Of a stretch of 64,000 nt of DNA, positions 48,468-59,214 are shown one piece after another. The first letter of the stretch is position 1. Each line of letters opens with the position of its first letter. A program made the translations under genes and the position numbers. The notes below the pieces were generated by a model. The model was not told the DNA's origin and made no database searches. It was given only the letters and a program-made list of their open reading frames with translations. This DNA comes from Neodiprion pinetum (lineage: Eukaryota; Arthropoda; Insecta; Hymenoptera; Diprionidae). The stretch covers positions 19,273,598-19,337,597 of the forward strand of contig NC_060235.2 in assembly GCF_021155775.2 (NCBI RefSeq). The letters are read 5' to 3'.

Positions 48468-48870
48468 CGCTGAGAGAAATTTGTAGTTCCGATTGCCGCT
48501 CAGTCCTTAAATATTTTCATTTTTTACCACAATCGGAAAATATAGTTCTAGGTACGAAATGAAAATTAGTTTTATCCGTTACTATTCTGTCTCATTACCA
48601 TCGTTGTTACTAGATTTTCTTATATCTGTTGCGAAAATTTAATGATGTGCAGCTATAAATTGACGTTAAAGTCTTATTTAATTAAAAAAGTAGAGTAAAC
48701 CGAAGAAACTGATTTTGCGTTGCGATTACCAAAAAAGGATCGACGATAGCGCAAAATGGTTACGCGTACCTCGTTTTTCGTAATTCCAATAATATTCGAA
48801 CAGTTTTTTTAACGATACCTGTTTCACTAAATTTTTCTAGTTACTATAACGGATAAAATGTTTTTCAGTG
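48468..48870 (+). mobile_element. MITE-A copy 5
   Basis: A 403-base copy, CGCTGAGAGAAATTT to AAATGTTTTTCAGTG. CA flanks both ends (48466-48467 and 48871-48872), fitting a 2-bp target duplication. The conserved core is at 48737-48762. An internal stretch near the GTTTTCTAGCTGTTACC block is deleted relative to copy 3, as in the reverse copy 4. Confidence 0.92.
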
Positions 48871-51239
48871 CAATATCGCGTTTTCTGATTACTGTTACGG
48901 TGAGTCTGTTTTTTTAAGTTAACTGCATATTTTCGATTAAATGACGAGGTCTCAGCATCGATTGTTTAATCATCCGCCAACATCGAATTGTCGCGTTAGT
49001 TACAAAAAGATATTGCACGATTTTATACAATAAGGCTGTCATTTCGCTTTTATCCTGTGCGTAATCTTGTGTAATTTCGACTCAATTAGTTCAATAAATT
49101 GTGGTCGTTATTAGTATTTTCACGATAATCAAACGCGATATATTGTTTTATAACAAACTGAAATCATCTGTCGATTCCTATTCTCAATTACGCCAATTTT
49201 TCTTCGAATAAAGAAAACAAACTGTGATAGTTGCACCGATTAATAGAAGAAATCGAATTACAAATTCGTGATACGAAATGATGTATCTTCGACGTGAGAC
49301 AGATTGACGAAAGATCGAGAATTGTAAACCGTGGTGAAAGAAGATTGATTGTGTAGTAAGTTTTTAATTCAAAATATATCGTCCTTTGTTCAAACAAAAA
49401 ATCTTGCAGCTACAGAATAAATTGTCGGACCCTTGATCTTTGACAGTTTATTGAAGTGCGTATCTGCATACATATCGGGGTGTTTCAGAAAAAAGTAATC
49501 TGCGATTTTTGACAATGGCACACCGTAAGAAGTTTGTTTAGGTTAAGAGAAAGATTCTGTCAAAAAAATAAGCGCTCATATGATTTTTCACTTTTCTACA
49601 TTTTTTTTATATTTACGAATAATTTTTTATATCATTGCTTACATCAATCATAACATCAATTCACGTCACAAAGAAGACCCACACTTGTAATATCAAGTCT
49701 TCGGTTGATGTTTGAGAATTGTATCCAACGAATTTTCCATCATTAATTCAATCCCTTAAAATGGTTATAATTTAATGTATACCTTTAGTTTAGGAGAACA
49801 AGATTCCCGGTTGATATGTTGTTGTGTTATGGATCGTGATCCTTGGTCTGAATATAAATATCAGGAAGGAAATAATAACTCAAGTGCTACAACGCGTTTG
49901 TTCACAAATTCAGAAAATTTTGAAAAATAGTGAAAAATCAAAGGAGCGCGATCTTCCGCATAACGTACAATGCTCATTTTTTCACAGAATCTTTCTTTAA
50001 ACTCAAACAAGCTTCTTAGGGGGAAAATCGTAATTTATTTTTTTTCTCAAATGCCCTCATACACATACACACATATACCATCTACACTACACAATACACT
50101 GACATACTCACTGCATTGCAATGTCCGTCACATGGATATCGGATGCCAATACGGCATGCTAACGAAGCCGTTGACATATTTCCCGTTCCGCAGACCTCGA
50201 ATAAATATTGAGTTTTTTTTTTTTTTTATTGGCTCCCTATTCTCGTCGTTTTTACTTGATACGAATAAATCGATAAAATATATTTTTATGCATATTATTT
50301 CCTTGTATTTTCGTTTCTGTTTATCCCTCTGAATAAACCAATGAATAAATGAAACGATAAAAAAAGACAAGCAAAGTTTAGGCAAACTTCGACGCAAATA
50401 AGAAGGTGTCAAAAAAACGGAGGGAAAATTATGTAGGCAGGTGGACGTAGGAGTCAGTTTCACCTTTGCCGGGGCCTGTTTAATTATTCACCTGAGCTTC
50501 TCTTCGAAACGTTTCAAACACATACGCAGATAACCCTTGGCGAGTCGACGAATCCGCTGGAGCGGATAAAAGGAAAGAAGAAGTAGGTGTAAATACGAAG
50601 AGAAGGAAAGGAAAGAAAAAAAAAAACTTATCGCAAAAAGTAAAAGGAAGAAATACAAGAAACGAAAACGCGGAACGAAACGGGAATAAAAGAGGGAAAT
50701 GAAACGAGGAAATTTCTTATCAGAGACTGGGAAACACCCCGTTTCACCTTATCTGCTATACCTGTATCTACGAATGTATACAAACCTGTATACACGTATA
50801 TTCTACATCCAGTCACGCATCTCCGAGCAAAGCGAATATTTGCCGCACGACTGCTGTCTGCGCGTTTTATCTGTATACACGTATACTTGAAAAATCATTG
50901 AATGATCGCAATAGCAAGATGAGAGAAACTGAGAGAGTAGAAATTCCAAGGGAAACGGAAAGCGCAAATTATTGCCGAACGATACAGCCGCGGTTAAAAG
51001 AATAATATCGGACCATGCGATCAAAGCAGAAACATTGTCATTGCGAAATAAAAAATGTAAGCACTGTTGAATCGTATTTTGAAATATTTTCGAGTGGTTA
51101 AAGATTGTCTTTAATTTATACAATTTTTCGCAGATGTCATTTTAATGTTAGAAAATTACGAACAAATTTATACAGATATACGTAAAGATGCACAGTTTGT
51201 TTATTAATTTTACGTCGATCGAGAAATATTTTTTGTTTC
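48871..51239. other. AT-rich stretch without a supported gene
   Basis: No supported exon. A CGGGGTGTTTCAGAAAAAAG word at 49477 resembles a transposon-end motif without a partner. Poly(T) lies at about 50214-50227, and GA-rich low complexity at about 50570-50660. Confidence 0.45.
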
Positions 51240-51630
51240 AAACCGGACATGTAAGTAGCAAAATTTTCCCAAACTCTGTACAGAACGAAATTTTTTCTGT
51301 ACGAGATTTATATGAAGGAAGTAAAACTTGCACGAGTTTGACTAAAAATAGGTTGGATTTGTTGCAAAACTTCAAACAAAACAAGTTCAATTTGTTCGAG
51401 CTTGATAATAAGTAGACAAAATTTGCACGACCCTGAAATAAAACAAGCAAACTTCGCGGTAACTTGACTCGAAGTAAATTAAATTCCGATGAACTTTACG
51501 CGAAACGAGTTAAATTTGCATTGTGATCGTTACAGCTGAGAACGAGCAAACTTTTCTCGAAACAAGAAAATCTTGCGCAAACCTTACAGGAGTCGACGAG
51601 TCAATTTTACACAAAACTTGAAAAACTCGG
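51240..51630. repeat. Decayed tandem-repeat-like region
   Basis: Scattered, irregularly spaced variants of AACAAGTTYAATTTG, AAATTTGCACGA, CGAAACGAGTTAAATTTGC and CGAAACAAGAAAATCTTGCGC run through the segment. No clean unit length remains. Confidence 0.4.
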
Positions 51631-52150
51631 ATTTCATGGCAAAAAAATTAATTAACTGAATAATTTGTCGTACTGTTTTATCAACGATAAATTTTTTCAC
51701 GAGCCATTATACTTTCGGCGATACAAGAACGGTTCGTTCAGCGTCAATATAATTAACACCATAGCGATAATGGAAATTAATTTATCGCGAATCGTTAAAT
51801 AAAAGAAAAAAATCGAATATCTTGCAAGACCGTTTCATACAAATACCGAATTTGCGAATGCAATCGGTTATTAAATCCGAGCCACACCTCGACTAAATTT
51901 TGACTTGTACAATACGAACCAATATCAAAAATTTGATTCAATTCGAAGAGAGGTCGAATAACTTTTTTTTAAAAAAAAAAAAGCACCGACACCAATTTAT
52001 TTAACTACAAATTTATGTGTAGTGGATAAATTTTCCAGTGAGTTTATGTACGACTGAATTTCAGTTGCTTACCAGCAATTCTTTTTTCTCGGTTGTCAAA
52101 ACCTTGACACGGTACTTTTCGTCTGCATAATTCAAAACGCGTCAAAAAAA

Positions 52151-52152
52151 GA

Positions 52153-52193
<41 letters not shown>
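52151..52193. repeat. (GA)n microsatellite
   Basis: About 20 GA units with one AAAG interruption. Confidence 0.92.
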
Positions 52194-52196
<3 letters not shown>

Positions 52197-54778
52197 CTTT
52201 TTCTCTTTATCCTTGTAAAGTGTCCGCGGAAATAATTTACATATTGAATAATAATCCGAGCAGTGGTCCATGCAGCTACCCTCTTCACCGTGCGTTTAAA
52301 ATGCTGGAATGTTTACTAGAGACAGGGATTCCAATCCCACGTATGGAATAAGGATGAACAACAGAGAAGAATAAAAACAATCTCGCTGGTACGAAATTCA
52401 AGTGAATTTAAATAAAAATTTGAAATACGGTAAGAATTGGAAAAAAAAAAAAAAATGAGCTGGCAACGAAAAATGGGATGCAAAGTTTTTTTTTTTTTTT
52501 TTAGTTGATGTACTGACTTTTACTCTCATATTTTTCCCTTCCTTTTTGCCATCTCTTCGATTTTTGATAACTGAATTTTTTATCTTCACTTTTCGTCGCG
52601 TATATAATAATGTTACCCACTTCCGCTAATTAATAAAATATGTAAAACCAATTTCGACATAATGAAGGAAGGTATCAATTATTGTCATAGAGTAACTCAT
52701 GTCCAGTAAATTTTTTGAACACTTGTTATTGCGAACACTTTTATCACGTTTTATCGGCAGTAACTGATTTGATGTAATTGTTAACGATGATTAATTAACT
52801 CATAGTAGCCTTTTTTTCCTGGATTTTCCCTGAAATTTAATGTAGTTTAATAAAATATATAACGCGAACAAAATATCTGTAAAATATTCATTCTTATGCG
52901 AAGAATTTTCAATTCTCAAAAGTATTGTACTGCATAAATATTTCCCAGCGCGAAGAAAATAAACAGTACGCAAGTTTGAAGCTGGTAAACAACATGTAGG
53001 ATTGAAGTTAGTAACGTTATTGCAACGATGCATTTCTATGAAAATAATCGTTATTTCACAACTTGGAATTAATCTGGAATTCAGATTGAGTAAAAATTGT
53101 TTCTTCGAGCCGTTAAGAGATCAGAAATGTATCAGAAGTGAATTTGGGATGTGTGCGAAATAACGAGAATCAACGACATGTTGAAGTTAGTAACGTTAAC
53201 AGTAACGATTAATCTTGAGGAAGAACCGTAAAATTTCGCGAGTTTAGAATTGTTCGAAATTGCGCAAATCATAATAAAACAAGACGCACTTATATTTTGA
53301 AATCCAAGTTTCTGCAATGGAATTGAAAATTGCGAACAACTTCAACCTTGTGAATCAACGCTTACGGATGACTGTTTGAAGAAAATCGTTCCGACAACGA
53401 AAAATTATGATTCTTTTTATTTGACTTGAAGAGGTATCCAGTTTTTGGACAAATTTATAGTAATACTCTACAACTGTTGGCTGTATAACATATGTGTTGT
53501 AAATTGCGAAATGAAATGCGAATCATGAATAAATCATTTCAAAAATTATTAATAATGATATGCCCGATCAGTTTTCAATCGATGCGATTTGCATTATATG
53601 TTAGAAAATTAATCAAATTCAAGATTGGTTTTTTATGGCAGAGTTCGCAATTAGAAGAGAGTTTTTCTGCTGTTTTTAGCTGAGTATTGTGGCGGGAAAA
53701 TTTCGTCAAAGAACGCCACTGTGCAATTCGTGCTAGAACAACATCCTGCTTTCAAAATCTTTTCACTTTCGTAATCGCATCTAATTACAAATGATTTCTA
53801 CATATGCAGTGCGATTATCAGGATTAAATTCAATAATCGAAAATGTTAAAACAAGTTTTGAAAATCAGATGAAATGATTGTTTTTTCAAATTTAATAAAT
53901 TCACTGAAAATTGTATTATATTCACAGAGTTTTGAAACTGTTTTTCTTTTCCCATAAACGTGAGCGAATTCTTTTTTTTTTCAAAATCGGTAATAAAATA
54001 TCTCCCAATCCATACGCTGATTGAGAAAAGGAAGCAAATACACCAAACTATACTATAATGTAACAATTACGTCTGAGATTATCACTAATTTGTTATTCTT
54101 TATTCAGTTTAATGAAAACACTTGGGGAAAAAGATTGTAAAACTTGAATCGAATCAAAGCGAAATTTTTTCTTGAATCGATCAAACTTCTTCGGATTAAC
54201 TTTGTTTTTCTGTTTAAAAAAGATGTTTCGTCAGAAATCGATAGATCAATGATCGATCCACGCAATATATCCGAAGTGCTGCTTCATTCGTGCCAAAATC
54301 GTGAATTGTTGAAACGAGTGGTCGGTAAAAAATGGCTACGAATTTGAATGATCGAAAGAAAGTTATATAAAAAATTCGAAACGCGTGACCTTTAGAATCG
54401 GGATTAATATCGAGAAAACTTTTTCAAACAAGATTTATCTCCGCAGTGAGGACGCGACGGTCCAAAGCATAAATCGTGAGTGTATAAATCGCGGTTCCCG
54501 CGATATCACAACGATCCCAACACCCAGAGCCCGAAAGGTTTGGGAGACTTGGAAATCCAGTCGTGTCACAATTACTCGCGTGAAGCGTTAGGCGAAAGCT
54601 CGTCCGGTGAGAAAGCTTTGGCGTCACTCGCTGCTTTACGTTATCCGAAAGTTTATTAACATCGAATTGCGTGTGATAAAATGTCGCCAGGCGAACTCCG
54701 GGTGTATGATGGATAAACAAGATTCGTGTATGATGGATCTGCAGATGCACGCACTGCACGTATGACTTAACAACTCAC
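52194..54778. other. AT-rich stretch without a supported gene
   Basis: Contains two similar words about 200 bases apart: AACAACATGTAGGATTGAAGTTAGTAACGTTA near 52988-53019 and AACGACATGTTGAAGTTAGTAACGTTA near 53173-53199. They are a local duplication remnant. No exon is supported. Confidence 0.45.
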
Positions 54779-55143
54779 GAGGGAATCGAATGTAGCAGTA
54801 AGACTTGCCGTCGGTCAGGATGATCCAGAGAGGACGGGTTCTTCGCCGGCACTGATCGTGAGTCTGTAGTCGGCTCGTCGCGTGCAGGTGGATCGGGTGA
54901 CGGATGCGGATGCGGATGCGGATGCGGGGAAACCGGACCGTTTTTCGCTCGGCTAATGCGGCGGCGGCGGCGGCTACGGCGGCAAAAGCTCGGCTGCAGG
55001 GCGGACAGAGAACAGGTAGAGAGGCAGGTCTGGACCTGGATTATGGTACGTGGTGCAGCGGGGCCGGGGGCTGGCGCGACACTGTCCTCGGCGTGCTTGC
55101 GACTCCCGCCCCGCGCACCCCCGACGCGCAACGACACCCCCAC
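54779..55143 (-). CDS. GC-rich candidate first exon, product unknown
   Basis: A minus-strand frame open from about 55143 to a consensus donor CCCTC|GTGAGTT at 54779/54778, where the in-frame stop is created only by intron sequence. The segment is the most GC- and CpG-rich of the window, with (CGGATG)n and (GGC)n runs. The predicted peptide is low-complexity (RRRRRR, a His-Pro repeat, Ala-Pro-rich), unlike a folded domain. The ORF begins at a non-ATG codon. A promoter plus non-coding first exon on the minus strand is at least as likely as coding. Plus-strand frames are also open here. Confidence 0.22.
54901..54927. repeat. (CGGATG)n minisatellite
   Basis: About 4.5 perfect hexamer units inside the GC-rich island. 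Confidence 0.92.
54957..54983. repeat. (GGC)n tract
   Basis: About five GGC units, then CTACGGCGGC. It accounts for Ala, Gly or Arg runs in the overlapping frames. Confidence 0.88.
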
Positions 55144-55235
55144 CCCACCCCCGAAAGCTCCTGACGGAGGACGGAGGACGGAGTCGCGTTGCGTACCTAC
55201 ACCGACCTACACTGGGCGAACGAGTCGAACATTTA

Positions 55236-55663
55236 CAGAGATTTTTTAGTTCCGGTTACCGCTCGGTCCTTGACTATTTTCATTTTTTACCACAATCGAA
55301 AAGTATAGTTTTAGGTAGAAAATGAACATTGGTTTTCTAGCCTTTACCGGAAAGTCTAGTATCCGTTGCTATTCCTTCTCGTTGCGATCACTGTTGCTAT
55401 ATTTTCTTGCAACTGTTGCGAAAATTCAATGCGCGTGCAACTATGAATTGACGTTAAAGCCTTGTTCAACTAAAAAGGTGGAATAAACCGAAGAAACTGA
55501 TTTTGCGTTGCGATTATCAAAAAAGGATCGACGATAGCGCAAAATGGTTACGCGTACCTCGTTTTTCCCGATTCCAGCAATATTCAAGCAGTTTTTTTTT
55601 TTTAACGATAACTTTTTTACTGAATTTTTCTAGTTAGTATAACAAATGAACTATTTCTCAGTG
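55236..55663 (+). mobile_element. MITE-A copy 6
   Basis: A 428-base copy. The left end is degraded (CAGAGATTTTTTAG, preceded by TA) and the right end is intact (TTTCTCAGTG). The conserved core is at 55525-55550. It lies immediately beside the GC-rich island at 54780-55200. Confidence 0.9.
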
Positions 55664-56882
55664 CCGCTTCTCTGCTTTCAGAGGAAGGAGGAACCTGCTG
55701 CAATCGCCCCGAAAATGAAAAGTCGAGTTTCCAGCGGATTTCGACGTTTCGGATGGACGTCTGTACGCGTCAGATCAATTTTTTTGTCCCACGATATCTC
55801 GAGAACGAGTTATTGGATTTTTATTACTCTGACGGCGATAGACGCGATATTTTCAAACTTGGGACTGATTTGATTTTGGATCAGGTCGGTTCGGTACTTT
55901 TCAAATTATTTGAATAAATTATGGTGTCTTGAGAAGGGATGAAAGGATTCGAATGAAAATTGATACCGTAAGGGTCGCTGATCACGAATCTAAAGTAGGA
56001 TTACCAAAATTTTAAATTCAAACATTTCTATTCTAATGAGAATTGGTATTTCAAGGTTTTCCGGATCGCCGATCACGAATTTCACTTTCGGATTCCAAAG
56101 TTCGAACGAGATAACGATGTTGCTGTTCTTGTTGTCCATGTTACCATTATTTCAGCTCGAAACGAGTTTAAACACGGGAAGCTTACAGGTTGGCTATGGT
56201 CAGCTGAAGCCCGCTTGTTCTAATACAGATGTATATAAGAAATAAATCTTTTCTTCTAAAGGATGTGGAGGGTTGCATAAAGTAGTCGGAGGAAAAACCT
56301 TATTGCATATAATAAAGAATATTTAACATGCAATCGATCCTTTCGTATTATTTTACGAATGCTAGGTGAAACAGGTTGAAAAACAATTTTCACTGAGATA
56401 GGTGGTCTGGTAAAAATATCTGAATTCTAACCAGAAGCTATATCGACGATAAGTACATCTGTGCGCTTGTAAATCATACAAAATTCAGCGTAGAAAATAA
56501 TCTAATGAACCATATAAAATACTCAATCAATTATACGAATAGTCAAAACTACTCCTATAGAACTCGTCGAAACGGATTGATTCGAAACAAATATTTGATT
56601 GCATTTCGTACTTTATTTTTATGCTCATTCAAATCAGCACGTAATTGGTGTTACGTTACTTTTTTTTTAAACTCGGGTTTTTCCTGGTGAAAATGAGAAC
56701 ACGTATCGAAGAAATATTCCTAATTCCGAAGAAGCCTGGAAGAATTTATTAAAACAAGACGGATTAAGATCAAGAAAAAAGATATTAATTCATTTGCATC
56801 CTGGATTTGTTTCTTTCCCCCTCTTGGCCAATTTGAAATACGTAATCAGCAAGGCGATCAAATTATCTCAGGTATTTGAATA
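55664..56882. other. Stretch with repeat copies and no supported gene
   Basis: Apart from two GATCAGCGACC-family units (about 55970-56095) nothing is recognised. Confidence 0.45.
55970..56095 (-). repeat. GATCAGCGACC-family units, reverse
   Basis: GGGTCGCTGATCACGAATCTAAA at about 55972 and GGATCGCCGATCACGAATTTCAC at about 56063 are two diverged units about 90 bases apart. They are opposite in orientation to the 40.6-kb pair. Confidence 0.7.
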
Positions 56883-56888
56883 TTTATT
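56883..56888 (-). promoter_or_regulatory. AATAAA polyadenylation-like signal
   Basis: On the minus strand, about 105 bases past the stop of the 56993-57466 candidate exon, which is a normal distance for a 3'-UTR. The hexamer is common in AT-rich DNA, so it is only supporting evidence. Confidence 0.25.
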
Positions 56889-56992
56889 CTACTACTTTAC
56901 ATTCATACACATTCAGTCGCTCCGGAATTCTCATTTACCAGACAATATTGTGCCAGAGTAAAATAAACAGTGCGGTGAAGCGAGTCAATGTG

Positions 56993-57466
56993 CTAATCGT
57001 ATGAGGGAAGAAGACCGTGTCCTGCAGTCTCCTGTGGATTGCAACAGGTCCTGCCGCGCAAGCTCCGAATCCTGGAAACGCGGTTTGTTCGAGTTTTTTT
57101 TTTCCCCACCGACAGATTCATGCCTGAATCCGTGAAGGCCGTTTTAAAAATTCTGAAATTTTTATTGCCATTCAAGTTTTTTGAAAGAATTATAGAGGAG
57201 ATGCTTTCGCGAAGGTGAGGAAAAGCTGCAAGTGACATTGCGTAGATGACATACTTGCGGGACGACTTTGCGTAAGTAAATTGGATATCGATCGTAGGTT
57301 TTGTAATTTCGGGCACCGCGACTTCTCTTCCCTCAAACCCGCTTTCAGGGTAATAACGCTCCCCGAAAAGTTCAATTTTCACGGATAAACCGGATAACTG
57401 TTTCGCTTCAATTTCAATCTCGTTTCTTGATTTTCGACGAAAATTTACCACGCGTACAATGTGCGA
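56993..57466 (-). CDS. Candidate 3'-terminal exon, product unknown
   Basis: The best coding candidate in the window. On the minus strand CACACTTTTTCAG (AG at 57468-57467) makes a good acceptor. From 57466 the frame is open in phase 0 for 157 codons to TAG (56993-56995). The middle reads like ordinary soluble protein (IELFGERYYPESGFEGREVA, KYVIYAMSLAAFPHLRES), and the C-terminal third is basic (KKKTRTNRVSRIRSLRGR). There is no membrane segment, signal peptide or domain that I recognise. AATAAA follows at 56888. GC is above the local background. Without a partner exon or homology it may still be chance. Confidence 0.33.
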   Translation of the reverse strand, partial: SHIVRVVNFRRKSRNEIEIEAKQLSGLSVKIELFGERYYPESGFEGREVAVPEITKPTIDIQFTYAKSSRKYVIYAMSLAAFPHLRESISSIILSKNLNGNKNFRIFKTAFTDSGMNLSVGKKKTRTNRVSRIRSLRGRTCCNPQETAGHGLLPSYD

Positions 57467-57468
57467 CT

Positions 57469-58328
57469 GAAAAAGTGTGCTGAGGAGTTGACTTTAACAA
57501 GGCAAGAACGTTTTTTTCCTGAAAAAGTGTGAATATTTTTTTTCATCAGAAATTCTAAGAGCTTGACATTTTATCGTCATGCGAAAACATATTTGAAGAA
57601 TATACATTTTCAGATTTTTGGTTTTTTAAATACGTGCATACCACTAGAAATTTGGCAGTATTATGAAATCGTTAATACGACTTATTATCTTCTTCAAATT
57701 GAAATATACCATGGATGTTGAGTAATCGTTTCGAAAGGAGTTTACGAAAGAAAGTGAAAATGCTGGTTCGCGTTTTGCATTCGCGTTTTAAATCAGACGA
57801 TTCCATTTATATCTATCATTAATATCGTCAATAATTTCACTTTATTTTCATAAAGTAGACGAATCCGCAGATCGATTGAACAGGTTAACTGTAAATTGTA
57901 CAGTAGAATCTACACATCACAAAAGATCTGTTTCCATTCTATTATACAACAATATTATATTATGCAATAACGAATCTAATACGACGATACGATTCATGAA
58001 ATTTTAAATCGTTTTTTTTTTTTTTTGTTAAAATAATTAGAGCGTAGATCAATATAAAATAGTAAAATCCATTTCTTCGCCAAATTGGTGATAAAAATGT
58101 AAGTACAGACTTTGATTCTTTGAAAATCGATGCGGTAATTTTTTAAAAACATCCTGCAAAAAAATAAAATGTACGAAAAATGATAAAAATCGTATAAATA
58201 AAAGGCTTGAAAAGCCTATCATCGTGACTGAAGAAAAGTCGCAAATAACAGAAAGTAACAAAAATTATAGATGTGCTTCGAAGTTGAGTTCGAAAATTCG
58301 AAAAAAACATAAATTTAGCTTTCAAACG
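57469..58328. other. AT-rich stretch without a supported gene
   Basis: Poly(T) at about 58013-58026. If the candidate exon to its left is real, this would be its upstream intron, but no further minus-strand exon is visible. Confidence 0.4.
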
Positions 58329-58970
58329 AAACACCCTGTTATATACGCTGATTTTCCCTCATCATCTTTGATTCGCTTCACGATTTTTCAATTACTCAGG
58401 CCCACCTCAAAATCAACCTTTTTTAAAAAATCTGAAATATCTAATTTTTCACTACGATCATTTTGATAAACGTCTCGTGGCGGGAAGAATTTTCTTCTAT
58501 TTCTTTCAGCACTTTTAACGTATTGAACAAACAAAATATCACGTTTCAACGTTCCGGAAATTTTCAAAAAAATGACAAAAAATTCTGTAGTTTTGAGTCA
58601 AAAGATTCAGAACCAAGCACAGAATTGTTGGTTGTTTTTTCAGAATTTTCTGAAATTTGAAACGTGATGTTTTATTTGTTTAAAATGTTCGAAATGCAAA
58701 AAAAAAAAAAAAAATTACTCCACCATGAAACGGCTCTCGGATCTATCGGGATAAAAAATAAGATATTTGAGAATTTTTCACGGTTTTTAAAAAGGGGGTA
58801 TTTTGAGACGAGATTAAATAATCACAGAAAAATTGACACTTCGAGGAGAAAAATCTGAAAAAAAATTCAGTAGTACTTTTTTCAGATCGGGGACACTTGC
58901 GAAAAATTTTGAAGCTAATCAAAATTGATGAGGGAAAAATCATGGGTCGAGTTGACATTGAAAGAGCCCG
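58329..58970. mobile_element. Foldback element with long diverged inverted repeats
   Basis: 58349-58390 (TGATTTTCCCTCATCATCTTTGATTCGCTTCA...) pairs with the reverse complement of 58900-58942 at about 85% by eye. An inner stem pairs AACAAACAAAATATCACGTTTCAA (58526-58549) with TTGAAACGTGATGTTTTATTTGTT (58657-58680). Between these the arms pair weakly. Outer edges carry AACACCCTGTTATATA on the left and GTCGAGTTGACATTGAAAGAGCCC on the right. No coding frame. Boundaries are approximate. Confidence 0.65.
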
Positions 58971-59089
58971 ATGCACATCCGTCAGCGTAACGAATGAAAG
59001 GTTAATTAGGTGAAAAACTGAAAGCGAGTTCCTTCTCGGCAGGCAGGCAGGCACTTTGTTCGTGTACCTTCTACGAGACCTCGGAGACA

Positions 59090-59114
59090 ATGGATCGACG
59101 CTTCGCGAAGCTCG
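59090..59114 (+). CDS. Weak candidate initiating exon
   Basis: GACAATGG has a good translation-start context. The frame MDRRFAKL runs for 25 bases to a donor CTCG|GTAAGA at 59115, within a GC-richer patch (59030-59215). It is too short to carry weight without a second exon. Confidence 0.1.
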
Positions 59115-59214
59115 GTAAGAAGAAACAAGCCTGCTACTGCAAGTCTTAAGATCCCGTAATTAGTGACTCGCGAATCTGCTCGGCGACGAGGCAACCTAAA
59201 CCACCGAGCTTTTT

